62,519 bases of DNA. Source: Anaerolineaceae bacterium UBA1363. GTDB lineage: Bacteria; Chloroflexota; Anaerolineae; Anaerolineales; Anaerolineaceae. Made by a program: the position numbers and the translations under genes. The stretch's first letter is position 1. Each line of letters begins with the position of its first letter. The DNA is taken from contig DBRR01000045.1 in NCBI GenBank assembly GCA_002306055.1, positions 1 through 62,519 on the forward strand. The letters run 5' to 3'. Below, in pieces: positions 18,477-26,439 of this stretch. The notes below the pieces were generated by a model. That model was not told where the DNA came from and did not search any database. It saw nothing but the letters and a program-made list of their open reading frames with translations.

Positions 18477-19120
18477 AAATAATCATTGTTGGATGCGGTC
18501 GTGTTGGAGCTGGTCTGGCAAAGAATCTCAGCTTGCAGGGGCTCGACGTAGTTGTTATCGACCGAAACAAAGCTGCCTTTGACTTGTTGGGTCAATCCTT
18601 CAAAGGAAGAACTATTGAAGGGATTGGCTTCGATCAGAAAGTCCTTTCAAAAGCTGGCATCGAAAAAGCCGATGCTCTGGCAGCCGTCACAGCATCGGAC
18701 GAAGCCAATATCGTTGCAGCCCGAATGGCCAAGTCCTTTTTTAGAGTTCCATTCGTTGCAGCTCGCGTTTACGAACCTCAAAAAGCAAAAATTTATCGGC
18801 GTCTGGGAATACACACCATCTCACCTGTGACACTTGGTATTGAACGCCTGACCAGCATTTTGGTATATCATAATCTCAACATAGAACGAGCTATCGGCGC
18901 AGGTCAGGTTAGTATGGTGGATGTGGAAGTTAATCAAACCCTCGCCAACAAGCGAATCAAGGATGTGGAGATGCCTGGAGAAATTGAATTTGTTGCTCTG
19001 ACCCGAAATGGTAAAACCAGCTTACCAAATGATGCGATGGTCTTTCAGATTGGGGATATTCTGCACCTGTTTGTCACATCTTCAGCTCGCAATAAGGTCG
19101 ACCAGTTGTCCAAACGCTAA
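18473..19120 (+). CDS. TrkA/KtrA-type RCK protein (first copy)
   Basis: A 215-aa regulator of K+ transport type. The Rossmann TrkA_N domain (IIVGCGRVGAGLAKNL, acidic residue at VVIDRN) binds NAD(H) or ATP/ADP. The RCK_C domain begins near residue 135 (VDVEVNQTLANKRIKDVEMP). It is translationally coupled to the P-type ATPase by ATGA overlap and followed 14 bp later by a second copy. Normally such proteins gate TrkH/KtrB, but no channel gene is nearby. Confidence 0.85.
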   Translation: MKIIIVGCGRVGAGLAKNLSLQGLDVVVIDRNKAAFDLLGQSFKGRTIEGIGFDQKVLSKAGIEKADALAAVTASDEANIVAARMAKSFFRVPFVAARVYEPQKAKIYRRLGIHTISPVTLGIERLTSILVYHNLNIERAIGAGQVSMVDVEVNQTLANKRIKDVEMPGEIEFVALTRNGKTSLPNDAMVFQIGDILHLFVTSSARNKVDQLSKR

Positions 19121-19134
19121 AGGATTGGTGAAAA

Positions 19135-19800
19135 ATGAGAGTATTGATTGTTGGCGGTGGAAAAGTTGGGACTTATCTTGCGGAAAGACTCTTGCGTGAA
19201 AAGCATGATGTCCGCCTGATTGAATTAAGAGAAGAAGAGAAAGAACGGATATTACTTGATATCCCTTCAGAAACGTTGTTTTTTGGCAGTGGCACTGACC
19301 CGGATGTCCTGGAAGCCGCAGGTATTCGCAAAGCTAACGTGGTTGCAGCTGTCACTGGTGTTGATGAGACAAACCTGGTAATCACTACACTTGCCCGCTA
19401 TGAATTCTTGGTTCCCCGGATAATTGCCCGCATCAATCATCCAAAAAATGCGTGGTTGTTTACCAAGGAAATGGGGGTTGACGTCGCCCTCAATCAGGCT
19501 GACTTAATGGCCAATCTGATTTCCGAAGAAATGTCCCTTGGCGATATGATGACCATGCACGTCCTGCGGCATGGAAAATACAGGCTGGTGGAAGAGAAGA
19601 TCGCTCCAAATGCACTGTCAGTTGGAAAACGCCTTTCCGATTTAAGCTTACCAGATCAATCAAACATTGTCACAGTGATACGGGATGGTAACTTGCTCGA
19701 TTTAAAAACAGATCCGGTTTTACAGACGGGCGATGAGGTTTTTGCAATCGTCCATGAAGACCAAAAGAAAGCCTTGGCAAGGTTTTTTAACCTGCCTTAA
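19135..19800 (+). CDS. TrkA/KtrA-type RCK protein (second copy)
   Basis: A 221-aa paralogue with TrkA_N (LIVGGGKVGTYLAERLL, IELREEEKERIL) and RCK_C (about 140-220, IAPNALSVGKRLSDLSLP). It differs clearly in sequence from the first copy, so the pair is an old duplication and may form heteromers. AAAGGATTGGTGAAAA provides the ribosome site. It is the last gene of the pump operon, followed by a strong bidirectional terminator. Confidence 0.85.
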   Translation: MRVLIVGGGKVGTYLAERLLREKHDVRLIELREEEKERILLDIPSETLFFGSGTDPDVLEAAGIRKANVVAAVTGVDETNLVITTLARYEFLVPRIIARINHPKNAWLFTKEMGVDVALNQADLMANLISEEMSLGDMMTMHVLRHGKYRLVEEKIAPNALSVGKRLSDLSLPDQSNIVTVIRDGNLLDLKTDPVLQTGDEVFAIVHEDQKKALARFFNLP

Positions 19801-19811
19801 ACAAACAAAAA

Positions 19812-19850
19812 AACAGGTTGGGAAATATTCGCCAACCTGTTCATTTTTTT
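19812..19850. terminator. Bidirectional terminator between the RCK operon and thioredoxin
   Basis: AACAGGTTGG (19812-19821) and CCAACCTGTT (19832-19841) form a perfect 10-bp stem. It is flanked by an A-run on the left and TTTTTTT on the right, so it can serve both convergent genes. Confidence 0.8.
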
Positions 19851-19860
19851 AATAGTCCTT

Positions 19861-20208
19861 TTATTTTTGAGCTTCGCACACTTCCAGAAATTGCTTGATG
19901 GTATCCTTCAGCATCGGTTCGGGTAAAGCGCCAACCTGGCGGTGGATAATCTTGCCATCTTTTAGCATCAGCATGGTGGGAATTCCCTGCACGCCGTATT
20001 TGCCGGCCCATTCCTGGTTCTCATCCGTGTTGACCTTGGCTACGATCAGTCTTCCGGCATTTTCCTTGGCGACTTTATCCAGGATCGGGGCGACCATTCG
20101 GCAAGGGCCACACCATGGCGCCCAGAAATCGACAATCACTGGTAAAGTATTTTCGATCACTGTTTTTTGAAAAGCAGCATCTGTTACATGAATAGGTTCT
20201 TCGATCAT
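19861..20208 (-). CDS. trxA: Thioredoxin
   Basis: A 115-aa cytosolic thioredoxin with the redox motif WCGPC at residues 32-36 and the cis-proline segment GIPTMLM. It reduces protein disulfides. It has its own promoter (20238-20266) and a GGAGG ribosome site about 10 nt before the ATG. A slightly long tail (CEAQK) is the only oddity. Confidence 0.93.
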   Translation of the reverse strand: MIEEPIHVTDAAFQKTVIENTLPVIVDFWAPWCGPCRMVAPILDKVAKENAGRLIVAKVNTDENQEWAGKYGVQGIPTMLMLKDGKIIHRQVGALPEPMLKDTIKQFLEVCEAQK

Positions 20209-20237
20209 TGGGTTAAATCCTCCGTAAACTTTCCCTT

Positions 20238-20266
20238 AGTATACAAGGATTATTACTCGTTTACAA
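20238..20266 (-). promoter_or_regulatory. Promoter of thioredoxin
   Basis: On the minus strand TTGTAA, a 17-bp spacer and TATACT (20243 to 20238) lie about 30 nt before the thioredoxin ATG. Confidence 0.55.
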
Positions 20267-20284
20267 CCTGAAAGCTTATTCAAA

Positions 20285-20680
20285 TCACCAGCGCAATTTT
20301 TCGATCAGTGGATGCCAAAGAACGATTACCCCAATAATCACCGCAAGAATCGCTGCAATCAGTACCGATGCTGCACCAACGTCCTTGCCAACTTTTGCGA
20401 GTGGATGTTTTTCGGGACTGGCAAGGTCTACAATGATTTCGAGCGCAGTATTCATAAACTCCGCCATCCACACTAAACCAATCACCAATAGAATAGCCAC
20501 CCATTCGATCCTGCCAATTCCCAGCCAAAATGAAACAAATATAACTATTGCAGTTGCCGCGAGATGCAGCCAGGCATTTTTTTGCGTCTTCAGCACAAAT
20601 AAAAAGCCCGCAAATGCATATCGGAAGGAGTTTCTTCTCCCCCGAATGAACTGCTCGGTTTCTTTTCTTCTGGATTTCAT
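20285..20680 (-). CDS. dgkA: Diacylglycerol/undecaprenol kinase family membrane protein
   Basis: A 131-aa DgkA-type integral membrane kinase with three hydrophobic helices (about 35-52, 57-75, 102-122). The signature EFMNTALEIIVD at about 73-84 is followed by KVGKDVGAASVL. In Gram-positive-like bacteria the family mostly phosphorylates undecaprenol, recycling the cell-wall lipid carrier. It lies upstream of thioredoxin on the same strand, but the latter has its own promoter. Confidence 0.88.
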   Translation of the reverse strand: MKSRRKETEQFIRGRRNSFRYAFAGFLFVLKTQKNAWLHLAATAIVIFVSFWLGIGRIEWVAILLVIGLVWMAEFMNTALEIIVDLASPEKHPLAKVGKDVGAASVLIAAILAVIIGVIVLWHPLIEKLRW

Positions 20681-20735
20681 GGCATTTTTCTACCCTTCAA
20701 AAAAATGATAATTGAGATAAAATAAAAACTCAATT

Positions 20736-20807
20736 GCGGGTGTTGCCAAGCGGTAAGGCATTAGCTTCCCAAGCTAACATTCGTGGGTTCGAATCCCATC
20801 ACCCGCT
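20736..20807 (+). tRNA. tRNA-Gly (anticodon CCC)
   Basis: The 72-nt sequence folds as a cloverleaf. The acceptor GCGGGTG pairs with CACCCGC, the anticodon stem TTAGC/GCTAA encloses TTCCCAA, and the T-arm is GTGGGTTCGAATCCCAT. The anticodon is CCC. No CCA is encoded. A T-run follows directly and may terminate transcription. Confidence 0.93.
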
Positions 20808-20839
20808 TTTTTCTTTTAGCCAATTATAGTCTTGAAAAG

Positions 20840-20877
20840 AATCAAAACGCCACGGGTAGACCCGTGGCGTTTTGATT
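20840..20877. terminator. Strong hairpin terminator
   Basis: A perfect 17-bp stem, AATCAAAACGCCACGGG (20840-20856) with its complement (20861-20877), encloses the loop TAGA. It lies just past the stop of the GNAT gene on the minus strand and also follows the tRNA. Confidence 0.8.
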
Positions 20878-20880
20878 GAA

Positions 20881-22011
20881 TTATCTAAGCTCTTTTTTGT
20901 AAACCCGATGGTTCTTATAAATCTGAACACCCAGGTTGGCAAGGTCTTTGCGCATCTGGGTGGCTGTCTCTGCTACTTGGGTTAATTCTGCATGCACGAA
21001 ACGGGGATTTCCGCGAGCGGCGGACTCAAGCGCACCCATGAGCAAGGCATTTCCACCCATACCCTGATATTCGGGCAGGATACCAATCCCATTAAAATCA
21101 AGCCATTCGGTGCGTTTCAATTCCCTCATCAACCTCAAGATTTCGATCGGACCAAGTTTCCCTTTGTTTTTCTGCATGACAGCAGAAACATCCGGGAATG
21201 GCAGCACGAATCCTACCATTTCACCATCTTTGTCCAGAATAAACTTTACCATCTCAGGAATGACAAAGGTAATAGCATTATCGATCACAAACTTCAGTTC
21301 ACGATCGCTCAGAGGGTAATACTCCCAATTTTTTACGAAAGAATTGTTATAAGCATTGCGCAGCTTATCCTTCCAGGCATAAATCTCTTTTTTGTCCTTG
21401 AAACTCTTTACACTCAAGGATCCTCGTTTTTTGGCAATTTCAATGGCTTTCTTGATCTTTTCCGGCAACACAAATTCATCCAGCTTGATGTAACTCGAAA
21501 CGAAATCCACTTCCTTCACGAAACCATAGTTCTCAACAAGCCGTTGATAATAAGGATAGTTGTAGTTCATCATATTCATCATCTGGCGGTGCTCAAAACC
21601 TAACACCTGGATGCCATAGCCGTCCAGAGGTCCGTAGCCTTTAGGTCCAACGATCCGGTTCATGCCATGTTCCAGGGTCCAGCGTGTCGCATGGTCGAAG
21701 AGGGTATTAGCGACTTCCTGGTCGTCAATGCAATCAAAGAGGTAAAACTCACTGTCCTTGGTTCCGTGATACTCGTTGAAAGGGCGATTGATGAGCATGG
21801 ATAGTTTTCCGACTACTTTGCCATCGCGTTTTGCCAGGAAGAACTCTGAAATGGAATGGTCATAAAAAGGATGTTTCTTCTCATTCATCATGGCGTAAAT
21901 ATCATTTTTGAATGGTGGGACGAACTGCTTGCAGTCCTTATAAAGCTCATATTGAAATTCGACAAACTCTTTCTTTAATGCTTTTGTGTTTACATTAATA
22001 ATTTCGATCAC
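20881..22011 (-). CDS. GNAT-like N-acetyltransferase family protein
   Basis: A 376-aa protein with a C-terminal acetyl-CoA-binding pattern (GIGILPEYQGMGGNALLMGAL, about residue 315-335). The N-terminal half opens like an acetyltransferase (ISEFFLAKRDGKVVGKLSML). It resembles the large two-domain GNAT proteins of unknown substrate that occur in many bacteria. The GTG at 22011 is chosen because AGGAGG lies five bases upstream; an ATG nine codons earlier has no such site. It is monocistronic, with a strong terminator. Confidence 0.75.
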   Translation of the reverse strand: MIEIINVNTKALKKEFVEFQYELYKDCKQFVPPFKNDIYAMMNEKKHPFYDHSISEFFLAKRDGKVVGKLSMLINRPFNEYHGTKDSEFYLFDCIDDQEVANTLFDHATRWTLEHGMNRIVGPKGYGPLDGYGIQVLGFEHRQMMNMMNYNYPYYQRLVENYGFVKEVDFVSSYIKLDEFVLPEKIKKAIEIAKKRGSLSVKSFKDKKEIYAWKDKLRNAYNNSFVKNWEYYPLSDRELKFVIDNAITFVIPEMVKFILDKDGEMVGFVLPFPDVSAVMQKNKGKLGPIEILRLMRELKRTEWLDFNGIGILPEYQGMGGNALLMGALESAARGNPRFVHAELTQVAETATQMRKDLANLGVQIYKNHRVYKKELR

Positions 22012-22084
22012 ACGATCCTCCTGCCGAGATTTAATCACAATAAATAATCACTGAGTTATAACCCCAAACTCGTAATTACGATAC

Positions 22085-22113
22085 TTGCCGAGTAGTTCGA
22101 GTTGTTATATAAT
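22085..22113 (+). promoter_or_regulatory. Promoter of efp
   Basis: TTGCCG (22085-22090), a 17-bp spacer and a consensus TATAAT (22108-22113) give a 30-nt leader that contains AGAGAGG before the efp ATG. Confidence 0.65.
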
Positions 22114-22150
22114 CCGCCTGTTAAAGCTTAGTCTGAAGAGAGGTTTCTGT

Positions 22151-22708
22151 ATGATTGATGTAAATGATTTACGCAAAGGTGTCACATTTCAAAGTGATGG
22201 TAACCTTTATCGCGTTCTGGAGTACACCCACAACAAGCCGGGTCGTGGCACAGCCACTATCCGTATCAAAGTGCGTGATATCCGCAAAGGTAACACCCTC
22301 GAAATGACCTTCATCTCGGGTGATCGTGTCCAGGATGTTCGGCTCGATTACCATAATGTCGAGTATCTCTACCGGGATGAGAATTTCTTCTATTTCATGG
22401 ATATGGAAACATTCGAACAACCTGCGATCCCTAAAGATCTTGTGGAAGACTACGCCGGCTTCTTGAAAGAAAACATGGAAGTCAAACTGACTTTCTTTGG
22501 CGATGAGCCGCTCGATATCGAATTACCCACCAGTGTGGATTTGAAAGTTATCTCAGCTGATGCTTCAGCACGTGGAAACACGGCCACTGGCGTCACGAAG
22601 CAGGTAATTACCGACACAGGTCTTAAAGTACAAACACCCGCGTTTGTTAACGAGGGTGATACGATCCGTGTTGATACCCGTACCGGTGAATACCTCACAC
22701 GGGTCTAA
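22151..22708 (+). CDS. efp: Elongation factor P
   Basis: A 185-aa EF-P of standard length with three OB-like domains (KOW-like N-domain, then KDLVEDYAGFLKENMEV, and the C-terminal NEGDTIRVDTRTGEYLTRV). It relieves ribosome stalling at polyproline. The loop that reaches the peptidyl-transferase centre reads NKPGRGTA: residue 32 is Arg, the EarP-type (rhamnosylated) or unmodified form, not the Lys34 modified by EpmA/B. No modification enzyme is visible in the window. The ATG at 22151 follows AGAGAGG. Confidence 0.93.
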   Translation: MIDVNDLRKGVTFQSDGNLYRVLEYTHNKPGRGTATIRIKVRDIRKGNTLEMTFISGDRVQDVRLDYHNVEYLYRDENFFYFMDMETFEQPAIPKDLVEDYAGFLKENMEVKLTFFGDEPLDIELPTSVDLKVISADASARGNTATGVTKQVITDTGLKVQTPAFVNEGDTIRVDTRTGEYLTRV

Positions 22709-22714
22709 ATAACT

Positions 22715-23026
22715 ATGAAAACTCCTGACGGTCGCGAATGTAAATTCTTTTATGGAGATTACTATCGTGGACGTAATTTTGAGGAATGCCGCGCGCTCAT
22801 CAATCCGCAGGATAAAAAGGATTGGACCTCTGCTGCATGTAAGAATTGCCCTGTACCTGGCATCCTTCAGAATAACGGTTGTCAGAATATGGCCCTGACG
22901 ACCTATTTCCAGAAGACCTTGTTTGGGAAGCGTATTCGTGCAAAAGCCTGGTGTTCCCGCTCGCATGGAATAGTACGCAACCCCAATCTCGGTTGCAGTC
23001 TGTGTCACCTGCCCGAGGAAACTTAG
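22715..23026 (+). CDS. Cys-rich protein of unknown function
   Basis: A 103-aa soluble protein with eight or nine cysteines (among them C9, C25, the CKNCP pair near 42-45 and CSLCH near 93-96). The spacing suggests a metal site, zinc or iron-sulfur. It starts 6 bp after efp and is presumably co-transcribed. The downstream gene ftsH has its own promoter. I know no function for it. Confidence 0.65.
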   Translation: MKTPDGRECKFFYGDYYRGRNFEECRALINPQDKKDWTSAACKNCPVPGILQNNGCQNMALTTYFQKTLFGKRIRAKAWCSRSHGIVRNPNLGCSLCHLPEET

Positions 23027-23069
23027 AAACGTTAGAGTTCTGATAGAAACTTGTGCAAAGCTTCACTGT

Positions 23070-23100
23070 CTGACATTCCAATACGTCTTATTGGTATAAT
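23070..23100 (+). promoter_or_regulatory. Promoter of ftsH
   Basis: A consensus TATAAT (23095-23100) is preceded by CTGACA (23070-23075) at a long 19-bp spacing. The -10 is convincing, the -35 less so. Confidence 0.5.
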
Positions 23101-23141
23101 TCTAAACAGATGCGTAAAGCGTTAAATTAACGGAGGTTGTT

Positions 23142-25010
23142 TTGAAACCACGAAATCAGTCTTTTTTTATCTCAGCGCTGTTGCTTTTTGCGTTGATCGC
23201 CATGGTTTTCTATGGCGTGCAGGAGAATAGCTTCGCCAGCACTGAGATTCCAATAAACCAACTAGCAGCTGACATTGAAGCTGGTAAGGTCTCCAGCATT
23301 CAAGTCGACGGTGATCGTGTCGAGATTCAGTATAAAAGCCTCGAGCAGAAAACTGCAACATTTTCTTCGAAGGACCCACAAAGTGGCCTGGTTGAGCAGT
23401 TAATCCAGCTTGGCGTTTCTCCTGAAAAACTGCGGGATCCGCAGCTCAGCATCAAGATCGTTGTCCCTAGTTTTTGGTCGGAAGCTCTCATTGCTTTGCT
23501 TAACTTCCTCCCGTTCATTCTGATGGGAGTCCTTTTCGTTTTCTTTATCCGGCAGGCGCAAGGTTCGAACAATGCCGCCATGGCATTTGGCAAGTCCCGC
23601 GCCAAAATGTTGAGCGGTGAACATCCAGGAGTCACATTTGCAGACGTCGCTGGAGTAGAAGAAGCCAAAGAAGAACTGCAGGAGATTGTTGAATTCCTAA
23701 AAGAACCCCAGAAGTTCATTGCTTTGGGTGCGAGAATTCCAAAAGGTGTGCTGTTAGTGGGATCTCCAGGCACCGGTAAAACCTTGATGGCAAAAGCCGT
23801 TTCGGGTGAAGCTGGTGTGCCGTTCTTCTCCATCTCCGGTTCGGAATTTGTTGAGATGTTTGTTGGCGTCGGCGCCAGCCGTGTCAGGGACTTGTTTGAC
23901 GAAGCCAAGAAGCATTCTCCTTGTATCGTTTTTGTGGATGAAATTGATGCCGTCGGTCGCCATCGCGGTGCAGGTCTTGGGGGAAGCCATGATGAACGCG
24001 AACAAACACTTAACCAGCTCCTGGTCGAGATGGATGGCTTTGGAACCGATACAAATGTTATTGTTATCGCTGCTACCAACCGACCTGACATCCTCGACCC
24101 TGCATTGATGCGTCCTGGTCGCTTTGATCGTCGTGTCATGCTCGACAAGCCCGATCTCAAAGGTCGTGAGGCAATCCTCAAAGTTCACACACGCGGAAAG
24201 CCTGTTTCCTCTGAAGTCAGTTTGGAGGAAATTGCCCGTTCTACGCCTGGTTTTGTCGGCGCTGATCTTGAAAACCTGGTCAATGAGGCTGCGATTCTCG
24301 CCGCTCGCAGAAGTAAAAAAATCATCGGTCAAGCGGAGTTTGAAGAATCTATCGAAAGAGTGATTGCCGGACCGGAGCGAAAGAGTCGTTTGATTAACCC
24401 TAAGGAAAGGAAAATTATTGCTTACCATGAGGCCGGACATGCCGTCGTAATCAATGCCCTACCCGAAGGGGACCCGGTGCAGAAAGTGTCCATCATTTCC
24501 CGCGGGATGATGGGAGGCTTCACGCGCGCACTACCCACCGAGGATCGGAGCCTTGAGAGCCGCAAAAAACTCATATCCGATATGGTTGGATTGCTCGGTG
24601 GTCGTGCGGCAGAGGAGATCATGTTCAATGATATTACCTCAGGTGCTTCCAGCGACATCGAACAGGTTACTAAACTTGCCCGTAGCATGGTGACACGTCT
24701 CGGTATGAGTGACAAACTTGGACCGATGGTGTATGGTCAAAAGGAAGAATTGATATTTCTTGGACGTGAAATTTCTGAACAGCGCGATTATTCTGAGGCA
24801 GTGGCACAGGAAATTGATCGCGAGGTCCAACGTGCAGTCAGCGAAGCGTATCAATCCGCTAAAGCGATTCTTGAAACCTACAAAGATAAACTGATCGCTG
24901 TAGCCGAAAAGTTACTCGAAGTTGAAACGATCACCAAAGAGGAATTCGAGGCCATCTTCCCTCCCCCGGTCGAGAAAAATCAGGGTATACCGGTTATCTT
25001 TCCGGCATAA
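23142..25010 (+). CDS. ftsH: ATP-dependent zinc metalloprotease FtsH
   Basis: A 622-aa membrane AAA protease. Two membrane helices (about 8-26 and 107-130) flank the extracytoplasmic domain. The AAA module has Walker A GSPGTGKT near 207, Walker B VFVDEIDAVG and the SRH (ATNRPDILDPALMRPGRFDRR). The zinc site HEAGH is at 429-433. It degrades membrane and regulatory proteins. The start is TTG 23142 with GGAGG upstream. Its last 17 bp overlap miaA on the opposite strand. Confidence 0.95.
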   Translation: MKPRNQSFFISALLLFALIAMVFYGVQENSFASTEIPINQLAADIEAGKVSSIQVDGDRVEIQYKSLEQKTATFSSKDPQSGLVEQLIQLGVSPEKLRDPQLSIKIVVPSFWSEALIALLNFLPFILMGVLFVFFIRQAQGSNNAAMAFGKSRAKMLSGEHPGVTFADVAGVEEAKEELQEIVEFLKEPQKFIALGARIPKGVLLVGSPGTGKTLMAKAVSGEAGVPFFSISGSEFVEMFVGVGASRVRDLFDEAKKHSPCIVFVDEIDAVGRHRGAGLGGSHDEREQTLNQLLVEMDGFGTDTNVIVIAATNRPDILDPALMRPGRFDRRVMLDKPDLKGREAILKVHTRGKPVSSEVSLEEIARSTPGFVGADLENLVNEAAILAARRSKKIIGQAEFEESIERVIAGPERKSRLINPKERKIIAYHEAGHAVVINALPEGDPVQKVSIISRGMMGGFTRALPTEDRSLESRKKLISDMVGLLGGRAAEEIMFNDITSGASSDIEQVTKLARSMVTRLGMSDKLGPMVYGQKEELIFLGREISEQRDYSEAVAQEIDREVQRAVSEAYQSAKAILETYKDKLIAVAEKLLEVETITKEEFEAIFPPPVEKNQGIPVIFPA

Positions 25011-25932
25011 TCCCAAAATTACTTTCAATCAGATCCAGCGCGTTTTCGAATAGCGCTGGATCTTGTGCGTTTAACCAGTGGATATCTGGGTCAGTTGGCT
25101 TGAACCAGTTTGCCTGCCTTCGAACGTAAGCACGCGTGTTACGTTTGATCAGTGCCGCCGCTTCCTCCAGTGAAATTTCACCTCGTAAGTGAGTAATGAT
25201 CTCGTTATAGCCAATCACACGCATCGCCTCAAGCGCAGGACCTAAACCCGCATCAAGCAAATTTTGCACCTCCCCAACCAAACCCTGGCTGATCATGGTA
25301 TCCACTCGCTCATCGATCCGCGCATACAACACCTCTCGCGGAAGCTCCAGCCCGATGATCAGGGTGGTATAAGGTGGCTTTTCTTTATCCCGTAAGTCTG
25401 AAAATTTTTTGCCTGAACTCAGGATCACTTCCAAGGCTCGGATGGTTCGGCGATGATTGCGATAATCAATATTGGCTGCTGCCTGTGGGTCGATGGCGCT
25501 AAGTATTTCATAGAGTTTATCAAATCCAATTTGATCCCCGATTGTTTCAAGATCCTCACGCAGTTGGTCAACCGGTCCATGGGACGGAATCTGCCAGTTC
25601 TGTAAGATTGAGCGTACGTATTGCCCGGTTCCTCCTGTTAGGATTGGCAGCCGGTTACGCAGCTGTATTTCAGATATGATTTGTGTCGCGGACTGTTTGT
25701 AAAGCCCCAGGTTCCACGGATTTGTTAAACTGGCAACATTGATCAGGTGGTGTTTCACAGATGCAAGGTCTGCAGAACTTGGCTTGGCGACTCCAATCTC
25801 AAGTTCACGATACAGATAACGCGAATCTGCAGAAACTATCTCAGCATCCAACGCGCGTGCTAACTTGATCGCAAGCGAACTTTTGCCCGAAGCGGTAGGG
25901 CCTACAATCAGAAGTAGAGGCTTCTCAATCAT
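24994..25932 (-). CDS. miaA: tRNA dimethylallyltransferase MiaA
   Basis: A 312-aa enzyme that adds dimethylallyl to A37 of UNN-reading tRNAs. The P-loop GPTASGKSSLA is at residues 11-21, and the family motifs VSADSRYLYREL, LTGGTGQYVRS and RANWFKP are present. Its start overlaps the stop of yraN by 8 bp. The 3' end overlaps ftsH tail to tail. The MtaB gene near 61 kb encodes another A37-modifying enzyme. Confidence 0.93.
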   Translation of the reverse strand: MIEKPLLLIVGPTASGKSSLAIKLARALDAEIVSADSRYLYRELEIGVAKPSSADLASVKHHLINVASLTNPWNLGLYKQSATQIISEIQLRNRLPILTGGTGQYVRSILQNWQIPSHGPVDQLREDLETIGDQIGFDKLYEILSAIDPQAAANIDYRNHRRTIRALEVILSSGKKFSDLRDKEKPPYTTLIIGLELPREVLYARIDERVDTMISQGLVGEVQNLLDAGLGPALEAMRVIGYNEIITHLRGEISLEEAAALIKRNTRAYVRRQANWFKPTDPDIHWLNAQDPALFENALDLIESNFGIMPER

Positions 25933-26302
25933 CGATTTTTACAGAGCGAAAATGTAGAATCATGGGTGCACTGCCGGGGACAAAATCCTCCACAACAGCA
26001 AGGTCGAGGTTCCAAATTTCCGGGAATTCAGTGTGCTCATATAAGAATGCGTTCATGGTTGCGGCAAGCGCCTTCAGCTTCTTTTTGCCTACGCTGTACT
26101 CCGCAGGTCCAAATTTTTGGCTACGGCGGGTTTTTACCTCAACGCAAGTCAGCAAACGTGTCTCATCCAGCATGATCAAATCAGCTTCACCATAGCGGCA
26201 ATGATAGTTCCTCTGGACTAATTCGTAACCCTGGGAAAGTAAATGCTCCAACACCAGCGTTTCACCCCAATTTCCAGTCTCTTTCCTGCTTTTTGAGCTC
26301 AT
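25925..26302 (-). CDS. YraN family (UPF0102) nuclease-fold protein
   Basis: A 125-aa UPF0102 protein with the restriction-endonuclease-like motif. GETLVLEHLLSQGYELVQRN is followed by YGEADLIMLDE and VEVKTRR, the D...ExK arrangement of the fold. Its role is unknown, possibly in DNA processing. The ATG at 26302 is preferred over an upstream TTG because the promoter -10 (TATACT) ends only 7 nt before it, which would give a leaderless mRNA. It overlaps miaA. Confidence 0.85.
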   Translation of the reverse strand: MSSKSRKETGNWGETLVLEHLLSQGYELVQRNYHCRYGEADLIMLDETRLLTCVEVKTRRSQKFGPAEYSVGKKKLKALAATMNAFLYEHTEFPEIWNLDLAVVEDFVPGSAPMILHFRSVKIDD

Positions 26303-26309
26303 GCCAAAC

Positions 26310-26337
26310 AGTATAATCGTTTCGCTCAAGTTCTCAA
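26310..26337 (-). promoter_or_regulatory. Promoter of yraN-miaA, leaderless
   Basis: On the minus strand TTGAGA, a 16-bp spacer and TATACT end 7 nt before the ATG at 26302. That places the transcript start at or next to the initiation codon. Confidence 0.6.
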
Positions 26338-26439
26338 GGTTCGTACCTATTTCGCAATTATTTGCCAGACACGTTAAATGTTTAGGTTTTTCTGTTTATT
26401 TAAGTTAGAATTGATCAATTACATATAAAGGGAAATACT

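Noticed and set aside
23327..24181. 284-aa minus-strand open frame inside ftsH
   Set aside because: Shadow of a well-conserved gene; composition is Ser/Arg-rich as expected of an antisense frame.
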